Shown: one piece after another, positions 35,201-45,616 of the stretch
How the letters are laid out: each line of letters starts with the position of its first letter
How positions within the stretch are numbered: position 1 is the stretch's first letter
Assembly (NCBI GenBank): GCA_029224185.1
Contig: CM055207.1
Coordinates: 9,837,073 to 9,901,072, forward strand
Length of the DNA: 64,000 nucleotides
Direction of reading: 5' to 3'
From: Karalla daura
Taxonomy: Eukaryota; Chordata; Actinopteri; Chaetodontiformes; Leiognathidae
Position numbers and translations under genes: made by a program
The notes under the pieces: model-generated
The model's input: only the letters and a program-made list of their open reading frames with translations
Told to the model about the DNA's origin: nothing
The model's database searches: none

Positions 35201-38200
35201 AAATAACAAAGCTGAACTGTCTCAACCACAAGATGTCTCTTTATTCAAAGAAAAATAGAAACGTGAACACAATGCTGATCATTCTTGACCTCGGGATCAC
35301 TTAAAACAAATCTATTTACTTGCTATGGACGACACATAAATGCTTATCTCCTCTTCATTCTACTTCATCAGTGTCACAAACCAGACTAATAGATCCCATA
35401 TAACAATGCCTTTGCTTCCTAAACTTTATTTTATCTGAGGTTGAGACGTGAGGACAAACGCACCTGTAGGAGATCTTCTTCATGTGCTTCTTCAGCTCTT
35501 GTTTGGTGAGGTGTGAATCCAGGGCGAACTCCAGCCGAGGGATTGAGCCGAACTGGATCAGACCCACTCGCACCTGGTTGAGGGTGGATTCACATAAGTG
35601 ACGTTTGGGTTTAAGAGGGTAAAGTCAAGAGGTGTGAAGAGAGGAGGGATGCAGACCTTGTCTGGGCCGATGTCTAGCGCTTGACAGAGTTTGATCGCGT
35701 AGTGTTTGGACCTCTCGAAGCTGCCCTTGCCCACGCTGTACGAGCCGTCCATGAGGAAGAGGATGTCCATGGGTGCAGAGCACTGCATCACTTTCCACAA
35801 AAACACACAAACAAGTGTGAATACAAGACGTGGGTGAGAGCGAGTTTCCCTTCATTTCTGGCACAGACTCCCCCGTTCTGATGTGTACATAAGCATTATG
35901 GGATTATCCTGGTCGGTGATCAAATGGGCTGTCGCAGATGAAAATAATACCTGCACATAATCAGAGCAAAGCAGCTTAGCATGCCAGAGCTCAATTTTCT
36001 GTCTTACCAGGAGCACCCTCCACTCAGAAAACCATTACCAAGCAAAAGCTCTTCCTTTTTCTCCGTCCCGAGCGTGTTTGCACTCGCTGACAGCCTAAAT
36101 AATCGGTGCTGCTGTCATGTCAGAATGTGTAGCTGACGGTGCAGACAGGCCGGAGTGTGTCGCCCGTCTGTCTGTCTGTCTGTCTGTCTGTCTGTTTCTT
36201 GGACTGTCTGTCTGTTGGACTGTCTGTCACTCTGTCTGCTTACGGGTTAAAACCCCACTCCAGGCTGATAAGACCACCCACTGCTAACCTGAGCGGATCT
36301 GAAACACAGTTCCTCAGAGAGGTATTTTAAGCTATGGTATTTATCGTATCATACTCTTAAAAGCTTGGACACCTCGTAATGTCACTTTGGCCTCCTGAGG
36401 TGTAGTTTAAGCTTCCGTGAGAACTCTTTAAAACCACCACCCTCTTGTTCTTGTTGTTTAATTTAACATGTACTTTAATGGAAATGTGTAAAAAAAACAA
36501 ACCCTGTAAAGTTAAAGGTCCCTGTAAAAAGGGTATGCGCTTCTTCATAGGGGGAACAGTTTTCCCAGGATAATCCGTCTCTCTCTGACAACAGTGTGTG
36601 TGATGCGGGGAAAGCAAACGTGTGACCACTCACTTTCTCCTGCGGAGTTGATCTTTGCAATGTTCTCCTGGCTGGTCTGGATCTCCTGCACTGAGGAGCC
36701 CTGCTGGACTAGGAGGGACAAACAACACAGATGCCGCTCAGACGTGCACTTTTATACACCTCAGCTCCTTCTCCATGTTGACTGTATCTACCCAGCGTGA
36801 TAACACTACAAACTGAATCCACCGCACAGTTGCCCGACTCCCCCCTTGACCCCATCTGCAAGGGGACAATTAAGTATTCAGGGCTAATGTGAGCGGACGG
36901 GTCGTTCTCTCTCTGAAAAGACGTCGCTCTATTCAGGCTCACGTGTAAGGCCCGAGGGGAACGAGGGACATGTGATTTCCTGTTCAGACGCACCATGTGA
37001 ACATGTCCCGTTGTCCCTGGTAACCCCTGATGGGTCACAGAGGCGCTTGTCCTTCACGGAGACGGAGCGCTTGAGCGATTTGACAAACACTGAACAGATT
37101 CCACCCTGTGAACAGCACAACTCCGCTCTGGGGAGAAAATTGTCGGTTTTACCTCCGTCAGCTTCGCTGTAACGCGCCGAGCTGTCCACCTCACGCTGAT
37201 TTACCACCTGCTAATTACCCAAAACGGCTTCTAATGACTTGTTAAAGTGACGAAAGCAAAGCAAAATGACAAGGAAACGCAGGAGCAACAAACATCAAAC
37301 AAAGCTCTACGTTCAAAAGTTCAACGGTGAAAAATTTGGCACTAACATAGTCCTCCTATCAGTGAAATCAGACAGAAACATGGTGTAAATTGACAATAAT
37401 GTGCAAAGACAGTGTAAATGCAATCCTGTAGGAATGATGAAAACTACTATGATACTGTATATTACATATGAGAAACATCACCTGCTACTTGAGAGATTTG
37501 AATAGGAATTGCCATATAATGTGAAGTTTTTACTAACTTAAATTATGTGGCAGAAAGCTATTTACTTCTGCAATTATTTCTGTCCAAGTTGTCAGAATAG
37601 CTTGATCAATAAACAACAGGATTCCGGATGTAAGCGGATGTCCGACCATCTCGTGTGATGCCAGAACACAGTGGCACAGAGAGATACACAGAAATAGGTA
37701 ATTGGTTTCATGTGTGTCTAATCAATCCCTGCGTGAGTGACCTGGTGCACGTGGAGGAGAGTTACCCTCATTTTATATTGGGTGACTAATGACCTGAGCC
37801 TGTTTTCACTATGTGTACAGCTCTGTAATCTACAAAAAGCGTTCTCAGGCATGTTTTGATCCATGTGAACGACAGAGAAAACACATTTTTACTGGAGCCA
37901 CTGACTTCAAATGTTCCAGCCGGTGTCAAAGTACCCAGGTCTCTACAGACAGTCACCCATTGTTGTTTTACTGGAGGGAAAAGAGCTAACTGAACGAGGT
38001 CAGGAGCCATTAAAAGGCAAGTACCACCTGCATCCAGGAGGCCTCCGCTCCCACCTCTTCACAGCTCTGACCCCCCCCCCTTTCATCTGCCCCTAATTCC
38101 AGTGTCGCTCCGGCCCCAGAGTCCTCCTGACAGTGAAAGTTTTGGGTCTTGGCAAGCGGCTTTCACGTGGTGAGAGGGGGGCCCCAGCACTCCAAACAAA

Positions 38201-38906
38201 AAGTGTCTGTTTGGACCAGAGAGCCTCGAGCGAAGCCGCCGTCAGCCATCTTTAATGTCTGTGAATGACGTGCGCGAGACCATGTCTAATTAATCCCACC
38301 ACGGCCCGAGAGATCTACACAAGATGCCCTCAGAGAGAGAGAGATTAAAAGCAGGATCATCTGTTGTGGGAGTTTCATTTGCCCCGGCTGGATTGCAAGA
38401 ACGCCCGACCTGCAACGTGTCGTTGTCCTGTCAGCGCAGGAGGCGGAGGGGGCGTCCGTCCTGACGAGGTGGAACAGTCTGCTTTGCTCAAGTTCAAAGT
38501 CTTAAAACGGCCACTAATAAATAGTTCAGATGGTGCTAAAGCTGTCATTTTTGAAAACAACTCTGAGATTATATTGCCCGCGCGACTCCTGACTCAGCCC
38601 CTCAGGCGAATACCGACACTCTCCTGCCCGACGGAGGGCCTGACAATACGCTATAAAAAACCACCCAAAATTTGACTGGCCTGGAAATAGCAGTATTTTT
38701 AAGCTGAGGGGGCAGGAAATCACTTTGAGAGGAGATAATGGGAATTCTTCCACACGGAAGACCTACTGTAACATGTTAAGGCAGTAAAATATCATGGGAA
38801 GAATGTCAGTGGAGCATCCTACATTTTCCATTATCTAGTGAACAAACTGACATCTACGTATTGTTGAGAAAACCATCTTGAACCTAAACTCATCTCTCTC
38901 TCTCTC

Positions 38907-38943
<37 letters not shown>

Positions 38944-39198
38944 TTCATATTTATTGCAGGTGAAAGCTTCTTTATTACCGCAATTTTCCAGAAGTTTAAA
39001 AGCAGACAGGTAAAAAAAAACCATCAAGTTTATGTACTGTGATATGAGCCTATTAAAAATATGAATCAGAGCTCAAGTCTTTGATCTGGCCATTTGGACA
39101 CCAGAGCGGACGCTCCTGCAAATGCAAAACAGTTCCAACTGACCTCGGAGGAGAAGCAGCAGCGCTAAGAGCAGAGACGGGCGGATGTGAGGACGCAT
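28883..39198 (-). CDS. vwa2: von Willebrand factor A domain-containing protein 2 (AMACO), 13 coding exons
   Basis: Secreted extracellular-matrix protein found at basement membranes in mammals. The assembled protein is 794 aa (human 755). Order: signal peptide (1 to about 18, LLLALLLLL), vWA1 (about 47-225), Cys-rich linker (236-297), EGF1 (298-333), vWA2 (about 340-520), vWA3 (about 530-705), EGF2 (711-750), basic C-tail (752-794). This is the human order. The 13 exons sum to 2385 nt with no stop and consistent phases. One intron is GC-AG. Exon coordinates are in the block entries. Convergent with afap1l2; same strand as, and downstream of, tdrd1. Confidence 0.95.
29879..30430 (-). CDS. vwa2: vwa2 coding exon 11 (third vWA domain)
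   Basis: A 552-nt exon covering residues 527-710 in phase 1/1. It begins GCLGQAVDLVFALDASGAVGREN and includes GARPGVNKAVVVVTDGSGGDDAVVPAQKIRDNG, very close to human. The MIDAS-like motif is D540-x-S542-x-A544, so the third position is Ala where human has Ser; the TDG Asp is kept. It ends DVLVQMLCSG. Confidence 0.93.
31222..31800 (-). CDS. vwa2: vwa2 coding exon 10 (second vWA domain)
   Basis: A 579-nt exon covering residues 334-526 in phase 1/1, acceptor CCACAG and donor CAAG|GTGCTG. It starts LSLDCSVDLLFLLEGSSTLTLEGFLR (human LSLECRVDLLFLLDSSAGTTLDGFLR). The expected first MIDAS Asp is Glu (E350), and the later metal-site loop reads LINANPSVDEV instead of a TDG-type motif, so metal binding is probably weak or absent. 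It ends PELKAKICSVDTQG, joining to GCLGQAVDLVF. Confidence 0.92.
32002..32882 (-). CDS. vwa2: vwa2 coding exons 7-9 (Cys-rich linker and first EGF domain)
   Basis: Exon 7 is 32882-32753, exon 8 32263-32208 and exon 9 32109-32002. Exon 7 (GCQVESFPCERKTLETVKEL) matches the human CRVEAHPCEHRTLEMVREF segment and ends with a GC donor (CAG|GCAAGT). Exon 8 encodes YSKMYKRHQTVCHRTICPG, with the same spacing to Cys as human. Exon 9 encodes the EGF module DPCDSEPCLNGGTC through CICPPGYGEDPHC. Confidence 0.9.
32169..32189. repeat. (GA)n microsatellite
   Basis: About ten AG dinucleotides in the vwa2 intron between exons 8 and 9. Confidence 0.9.
33486..39198 (-). CDS. vwa2: vwa2 coding exons 1-6 (signal peptide and first vWA domain)
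   Basis: Minus-strand exons, high to low: 39198-39144, 36708-36634, 35790-35657, 35573-35464, 33903-33706, 33619-33486. Exon 1 encodes the hydrophobic leader. Exon 2 is a short linker (SSVQEIQTSQENIAKI; human EVHVSKETIGKI). Exons 3-6 encode vWA1, starting MMQCSAPMDILFLMDGSYSVGKGSFERSK. The metal-binding MIDAS motif is intact: D58-x-S60-x-S62, a Thr in GSTQTGLALKY, and Asp in LLSDGRSQG. The exon 5 acceptor lacks a clear pyrimidine tract, so that boundary is slightly uncertain. Confidence 0.9.
36166..36195. repeat. (TCTG)n tetranucleotide repeat
   Basis: About seven perfect TCTG units followed by degenerate copies to about 36240. Confidence 0.9.
38895..38943. repeat. Compound (TC)n(TA)n(TG)n repeat
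   Basis: Three adjoining dinucleotide runs in the first vwa2 intron. Confidence 0.9.
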
Positions 39199-39604
39199 GT
39201 CGAGACACCTGGAACGATAAATAAAGAGCAGAAAAGATGGAAAAATGTGAGGAAGACGAGCTCACACTCTGCCGTGGGTTTCAGTGTCATAGCCCCATAA
39301 TTTACAGGCAATACAGAGAATCCAATCTGTATTTCAACATTTGGTCCAGTAGAAGTTTTGTCATCTTTTTCACCCCTGATATATTTGAACCCTTGGGAGC
39401 TCTAAACCTTTTCACCCTTATTAAAGATGATGTTAGCCTCAGGACACATTTATGTCCGAGCCAAGGAAGTCATCTCTTTGAAACAGCGTGGTGATGGTGG
39501 ACACTGAACTATGAGGAGCTAATTGATGACTAACAGCTGCCATGAAGGAACACCAGGATCTAGGTGTTAATAAATATCTGCATCGACATGAAGCCTGATA
39601 GGAG

Positions 39605-39615
<11 letters not shown>

Positions 39616-39665
<50 letters not shown>

Positions 39666-39671
39666 ACACAC
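39616..39671. repeat. (CA)n microsatellite
   Basis: About 27 CA units with one T interruption. Confidence 0.9.
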
Positions 39672-40369
39672 AGTTAGTTCTCCAACTCCTGCCGAAATAG
39701 CCTGGAGGTGTGTACACACTAAAAGGTCCTGACACCGATACACAATTCACTGCCATGACACCGGCAAGGGGACTATTATGTTTTTTCTAGGTCATGAGAA
39801 ATAAGCATGTCAAGGTTTCATTTACTTTCGATGTGTGTATGTGTGTGTGTGTGTCTGTGTGTGTCTGTGTGTGTGTGTGGTCAGAAAGCCTCAGAATTTG
39901 CATGTACCATAGCACATGCCTGTACTTTGTCATAAATAGAGGGGTAGGTTTAAGAGGCATACAGGTGGTCCCCCTACATGTCTGGGATGCAAACTATAAC
40001 TTACTCAAAATGAAGAAAAGGAGCCTTGGACACATATCAAATTTAAGGTGCGTAAAAAACACAATCGCAGTCAATTCCAACACGTATGAACACTGAAGAA
40101 CTTTTCTTTTGTTTGGGCTTTGTTGTTGTCAAGATGAGATCACTTTAAATTTAACCCACAGTGGGGAAATCTGCATCACTGCAGCTGCAAGACAACAGAA
40201 GAACGAGGACATTAGAAACAATTAATCGTATTGATTTGCATTAAGAATTAGAGGGAAAATATCATAACACAGGCAACATCATGGACTGATATGTCGCCTT
40301 TCCTGTCCTTTCTGAGTTTACATGCTCTTCTCGTGCCATGTCTACGTTGACTGAGGACTGTGAATTTCC

Positions 40370-40510
40370 TGTAAATGTGAGTGTAAGAGTGAATGGCGTG
40401 TATGTGTGTGGCCCGTGATGGACTGGCAACCTGTTCTTTCTGCATATGAGGCATATGAAGGCAGTACCTGCCTAAAAAACGGCTCAGATAATAGATGACT
40501 GGATGGACAT
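40370..40510. repeat. Same interspersed repeat family, 3' part
   Basis: It contains GTGAGTGTAAGAGTGAATGG, CCCGTGATGGACTGGCAACCTGT and a terminal AGATAATAGATGACTGGATGGA. Confidence 0.55.
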
Positions 40511-41015
40511 TATGCCAGTAATATCTGGGCTATAGTATCAACAACAACGCATTAGCACTGAAATGAAAGTCTGTATTAACCTGACTCCAATGGAACTCTA
40601 TTTCCCGTTAACTATTAACCATCCCATTAGTCCAATATCTACCATCAAAGATGGACGACTCCCCCAGTCTCAGTGTGTTCCAGCTGAGAGACTTGCAGAT
40701 AAGCTTCACCATTATATCCTGTGTCCTGCCACCGTGTGTGTGCATGGGTGTGTGTGTGTGTGTGTCTCCTTGCAGGTAAAGCCATGCGTATTCCCGAGAC
40801 AGAGATAGAATTGTGTGCAGGCCCGGAGCCTCTGTTTAAGAGGAGTCTGTGTGTCTGCGATACGGATCTGCGGGGCTGACATGCTGAGGCTGTGAGAGCA
40901 GCCGCGGGCCTGATAAGCATCACCGGGAGCTACTGATGCTCTATTAGAGTGCAGACGCGAGGACAAGAGATTTCATTACTGCTGGGGAAGGGGTGGGGGG
41001 GGGCACTGAATGAGT

Positions 41016-41017
<2 letters not shown>

Positions 41018-41079
<62 letters not shown>
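41018..41079. repeat. (CA)n microsatellite, about 62 bp
   Basis: Uninterrupted CA dinucleotides upstream of vwa2. Confidence 0.95.
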
Positions 41080-41081
<2 letters not shown>

Positions 41082-42423
41082 GTTGAAGCAGTCATGCATG
41101 CCTACATATAAAAAACACACCTGTCTCCAAATTGGCTCCCTTCTTCACAAGCATTCTTCTCGTCTCCTCATGACTTTGCTCACTCTCGGCCTGTCACCGA
41201 GTAGGAACTTTCTGCTCTTGTATACTCTGCGGTCAAAGTCACTCCTGCTTAATTTGTCACTAAAACATGCCAACGTTGCCATTCTGCAAGGATGATGTTT
41301 AAGAGATATATAAATAAGATGTCCATCTTAATCTACAGCCTATCAAACGCTAAATCACACTGTTGTTCTGGGGGGGGGGGTAGAAGAAGTAGAAGAAATG
41401 CCTGTGTCTGGATGTGCCGTCTGTTTTGAATTATTTGGCAGGCTGGTACAGTAAGTGCCTCCACTCTGTAATCTATAATTATGAAGGTGTGCTACTTTTT
41501 GGACCGACTTCATACAGAATACCAAGATCTCCTAACATGTCTTATAAAAACATCCACCCCATTTACATGATCTCAGACACCTGATGCAGAGGCTTTATAG
41601 ATCGCCTTCAAAGCAAACGTGGAATCCCCTCCACAGAGTGACATCCACACTGTTTTAAAGTGAATTAAAGCTTTAGCGGGCGAGGTAGAGTCAGTCATGG
41701 GGCACAATAAAGCAAGCTGAAGGCTCATTCTCACTTCATTCACAACCTATTACCATAGCTCCATGACAGCAACATAAAACACATCACAGGTTAAAAGGCT
41801 GCAGACGATTTGAGGCCATGGAGACGTGACAGGATGAAAACACAGCAGTAATCCACTCTTTTAACTGTGTCCAGGTTGCTTGCAGTTGCTTGCCTCTGAG
41901 CCTGTTATCTCCCAACATCTGGTCACTCTTAAATGTGTCAGGAGGTCAAGGAGGCTTTGAGCCCGGCCAGAGGTTATGACCCCGAGCTGCAACTCTAGAA
42001 GAGGTTTACTCAACAGCACAAACAAATGGATACATGTGTCTGACTGCTTCACAAGAAATACCTCGGGCTTAGGTTAAGTAAGGTTTTCAGACCTACCTGC
42101 AGCTTTCCTCAAGACTCCTTAAGTTTCCTTTAGTTTGCAGCCTTCGGGTCAACAGATCGGGGTAAAAGCATCACAGTTTCTCCTCAGCTGTGGTAAAAAA
42201 GGAATAAAAGTAAAAACAGTCCAGTTTTTTCCTTTAGGTTTCTCCTCTCTACCCTGGTCAGTTCCCAGTGCTCCCAGTGCTCCCAGAGCTGGAAGGTGCC
42301 GCTCTGGGAGGACGCAGTCCTGGCTTTGTGTCTGCTGTGCCTGCTGAGCTCTGTGACCCCTCCTCCTCTTCATCCTCCTCCTCCTCCAGCCATGCCCACC
42401 TGGGGTGTACCTGCGCCGGGCTG

Positions 42424-42431
42424 TGACGTCA
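42424..42431. promoter_or_regulatory. Palindromic CRE (TGACGTCA), candidate vwa2 promoter
   Basis: Perfect TGACGTCA in a locally CpG-richer patch 3.2 kb upstream of the vwa2 ATG. A minus-strand donor-like CAG|GTACAC at 42411/42410 follows closely. Promoter function is inference. Confidence 0.3.
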
Positions 42432-44321
42432 CCGCGTCGCACGGAGCTCAGTCGCGCCGATTCGCCAGATCTCCAAAAACTGAATGAATTAGATTTAACG
42501 TTTGTGTTCAGGTTTGTTTCGCTCCAAAGAGAGGAAAACTAGCAAAATGAAAGAAAAGTGAGCTAAAAGTTAGATGAATGAGAGAAATGTGTGGGAATAT
42601 AAGATAAACGTGAAAAAAAAATGAGTAAAGTGAGGTAAAAAGGGCTACATGTGAAAGTGAGTTTAAATCAGCTATAACATGGACGTGAGGTATAACTTAA
42701 GTAACGCGGGGATAAAGACCTAAACGTATAGAAAAGCAAACTTTAAAAAATGTTTAATGAGAGAAAAGAGCTCATTGTGGAAGAATACAAGCTAGAAAAT
42801 TAGCTAAAAAAGTAAATGTGACAACTAAACTTCATAAATGTGAGAATAGTTATATATAAATGTATCAGTATCAGAAAAGTAAGCCAGAAATGATCTAAAT
42901 GCATGGGAAGTACACTAAACATTACAGATGTTTTATCATTTTTACATTCTGCATGATATACACATATATGCCCAGCATACATAATTCAACAATTTAAGTT
43001 GACAATAAAACAATGCATTGTTTGATCCATTAGCCACACTCACAACTTTTAATTTACTTTCCAAGATATAAAAATAGATCTGTGACTTTGCAAGGTTTTC
43101 TATGCCCAGATTTGGCTCCACGACAGGGTTCAGGGGACTGTGAAGGAGGCTCCATGACCTTCACTGTTTTTCCTGTTGTGTCTGTGACTGAGGGTCCACT
43201 TGGCTTTGTGCTCTGTGTCCCACATGCAGATGCTGGGCTGATGGATGCAAACTGTCCAGAAATATTTTCTGGACATGCTGTGTTCAGCTGGCCATCAATT
43301 CTGCATCAACTGCCAGTGCTGTTGTAGCTCACACATCCCCAGAACATCAGGAGGCCGGGCTGCAGCATGCAGGGCTCCCTGACTATTTGCATGCTAATTA
43401 CAGTCTAACAAGTGTGGCAATGTGTCCCATAATAACCATCCTTCAAATCTGAGTCAGCCTTTGTGACTGAAAACAGACTCCCAATCCACACCATTAAAAG
43501 GAGCAGAAACTCAGAGGTGTCGTAACTGCACTATCCCTGCAGAACACATTTCTACATCTCATCTTCCAAAATCTGTTCATACTTCTGCCTATGGTATATT
43601 CTGTCCATTTAGGAACACAAATGTACGCTATATGGAAGCTTTCCTGAGGTGGCTATATCAAATGATGTCCTGAGATGTCCTGTATTAAACTCATGCATTC
43701 AATCATTGTTCAGCAAGCGTTAAATGAGCACAAAAACATCACAAACACACAACATTCACATTCGTTTTGTCACAGAACCTTTATATGACAATCGAGGCAC
43801 ACACCAAAACCAGGGAGGATGTCTCACATGAAACGTGATTCGTACCAAGCAAAGGAACAGATGGCAGCAGAGTGTGAAGTACAGCTCACGTACAAGAGAC
43901 AGGAAGGCACTTGGATAGTCTGAGGTTGAGCATCTGCTGATTTTACTGCTTTAACAAGCCTAATTTACCTGATCAAACTTCAGATGTTGAAGATAATAAA
44001 AGTGGAAGGAACTGAACCAGTGTCTTATTCTGAACAGCCATGAACATAATGGAAACATAAAAATGGCTCAAAATTTGTTATCAAACAAATGTGTATAAAA
44101 TATCAATTAAGAGCTGTTTTGCTGGTTCTGTGGCCACATAAAAAGTGAACTTTTTTAAACAATTCTTTTGGAAGAATTTCTAAATTATACATTTTACTTT
44201 CAAAAGCTGAAATTAAAATCTGCGTGGCAACTTCGAGATAAGAACATAAATAAGGAGCTGTTTCGCTGCTTCTGTGGCCACATTAAGAGGAAACGCTTTC
44301 TTTTTTTAAATGAATAGAAAG

Positions 44322-45616
44322 TTATGCAATGTTTGAATCTTTCGTCGCTTGCTTGAGCAGAGAGATCTGCAGCTGCATCAGCTGTTCCAGGTGGTCGATC
44401 TGTGGAATGGGCCAGAGCACATTAACGAACGTATGAAATGTACATATATGCCTAGGTTTTTATTGAGACACTTCTAAAACAGAGTGAGAGCGGCCCTGAC
44501 CTTTGCCTTCAGGCTCTGGCAGCAGCAGGGCGAGGTCTGGCACTCTGGGGATGGAACAGAAAGCCAGGATGAAGAGCAGTCAATACGGAAATGCAGAACG
44601 ACAAAGATTCGAGGGTGCAAACACACCGCTTGTCTTTGTCGGGGTTTCAGGTGGAATCTCCATTTGCTCGATGATCTTCTGAAGTGGATCGTCTGGGAGG
44701 AAAGAGAGGAGCAGCTGCTGCTTCATTTCAGCACTGACTTTTCTCCATCATGTCATTAGTGTATATTCACAGCTTATTCAGCAAGGGGTAACTGTTACTT
44801 GCTGCTTTTACTTTCTTCTCTAATTAAACACCTTAATCACAGCAATATAACAAGACAGACGTTACGCTATCTGTAAATACTGATAATTAAGACCAGGAAC
44901 TGAAGGGTGACGAAAATGGCGTGTCAGAGTGAAACAGTGAGCGAGCAAACCATTGACTCCTCCGGCTGCTGCTACTGGAGCTGGAGGAGGAGTGGATCTG
45001 CTGAGCTGAGCAGGAGGTGGAGGAGTGGATCTGCAGAGCTGAGCAGGAGGTGGAGGAATGGATCTGCTGAGCTGAGCAGGAGGTGGAGGAGTGGATCTGC
45101 AGAGCTGAGCAGGAGGTGGAGGAGTGGACCTGCTGAGCTGAGCAGGAGGTGGAGGAGTGGATCTGCAGAGCTGAGCAGGAGGTGGAGGAGTGGACCTGCT
45201 GAGCTGAGCAGGAGGTGGAGGAGTGGATCTGCAGAGCTGAGCAGGAGGTGGAGGAGTGGACCCGCTGAGCTGAGGAGGCTGGGCCGTCCTCTGGGGGGAT
45301 GCTGGGCTGATGCCAGTGACCAGGTCCTTGGTGGCAGCTGTGGACCGAGGCAGGCTGCGGGCGGCAGACGTCCTGCCGTCTGCCTGCTCAGGCCTCTGGG
45401 CCGCGGCTGAGGGCGGGCCGCTCTCGTTCCTCGGCCGCAGCGCGTCCAGGAGCGTGCTGGTGAGGGGGCGCCGGCCGCTCTCCGTCAGGGTGACCAGCGA
45501 GAGCACGTTGGCCGAGCCGTCGTACGACTCCACGGTGGCCTGCACGCTCTTCAGCAGCAGCCTCTGGAATATCGGCAGCACGAACTCCGGCCACTCTGCG
45601 GGGAACTGGTCCTTAC
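44322..45616 (-). CDS. tdrd1: tdrd1 coding exons 22-25 (C-terminal region with coding minisatellite)
   Basis: Exon 22 is 45616-44951 (the donor within ATG|GTTTGC is weak, chosen because it restores phase 1), exon 23 44692-44627, exon 24 44544-44501, exon 25 44399-44322 (TAA). Exon 22 begins KDQFPAEWPEFVLPIFQRLLL and TLLDALRPRNES, the last part of the extended Tudor 4, then runs into PPPPAQL[CS]RST repeats. Exons 23-25 give DDPLQKIIEQMEIPPE, ECQTSPCCCQSLKAK and IDHLEQLMQLQISLLKQ. The last three exons are supported by phase and good splice sites, not strong remembered similarity. Confidence 0.75.

Larger units (their letters stand above)
33904..39143 (-). other. vwa2 introns 1-4 and their repeats
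   Basis: Introns 33904-35463, 35574-35656, 35791-36633 and 36709-39143. They include a (TCTG)n tract at 36166-36195 and a (TC)n(TA)n(TG)n compound repeat at 38895-38943. No further exon or gene recognised. Confidence 0.6.
39199..44321. other. Intergenic region between tdrd1 3' end and vwa2 5' end
   Basis: Both neighbours are on the minus strand, so this holds the tdrd1 3' UTR (right) and the vwa2 promoter and 5' UTR exon(s) (left). The vwa2 ATG is preceded by an acceptor (GTTCCAG just above 39208), so a non-coding upstream exon is expected here. CA/GT microsatellites lie at 39616-39671, 39832-39879, 40735-40766 and 41018-41079, and an interspersed repeat fragment near 40370-40510. A palindromic CRE lies at 42424. 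No gene recognised. Confidence 0.6.

Noticed and set aside
42149..42487. Pro/Arg-rich ORFs on both strands near 42.3 kb
   Set aside because: Low-complexity CCT and CCCAGTG repeats explain the open frames; the CRE nearby is noted separately.
44907..45410. Plus-strand 167-codon ORF rich in SAELSRRWR repeats
   Set aside because: It is the antisense of the tdrd1 coding minisatellite; the repeat length is a multiple of three, so every frame without a stop stays open.
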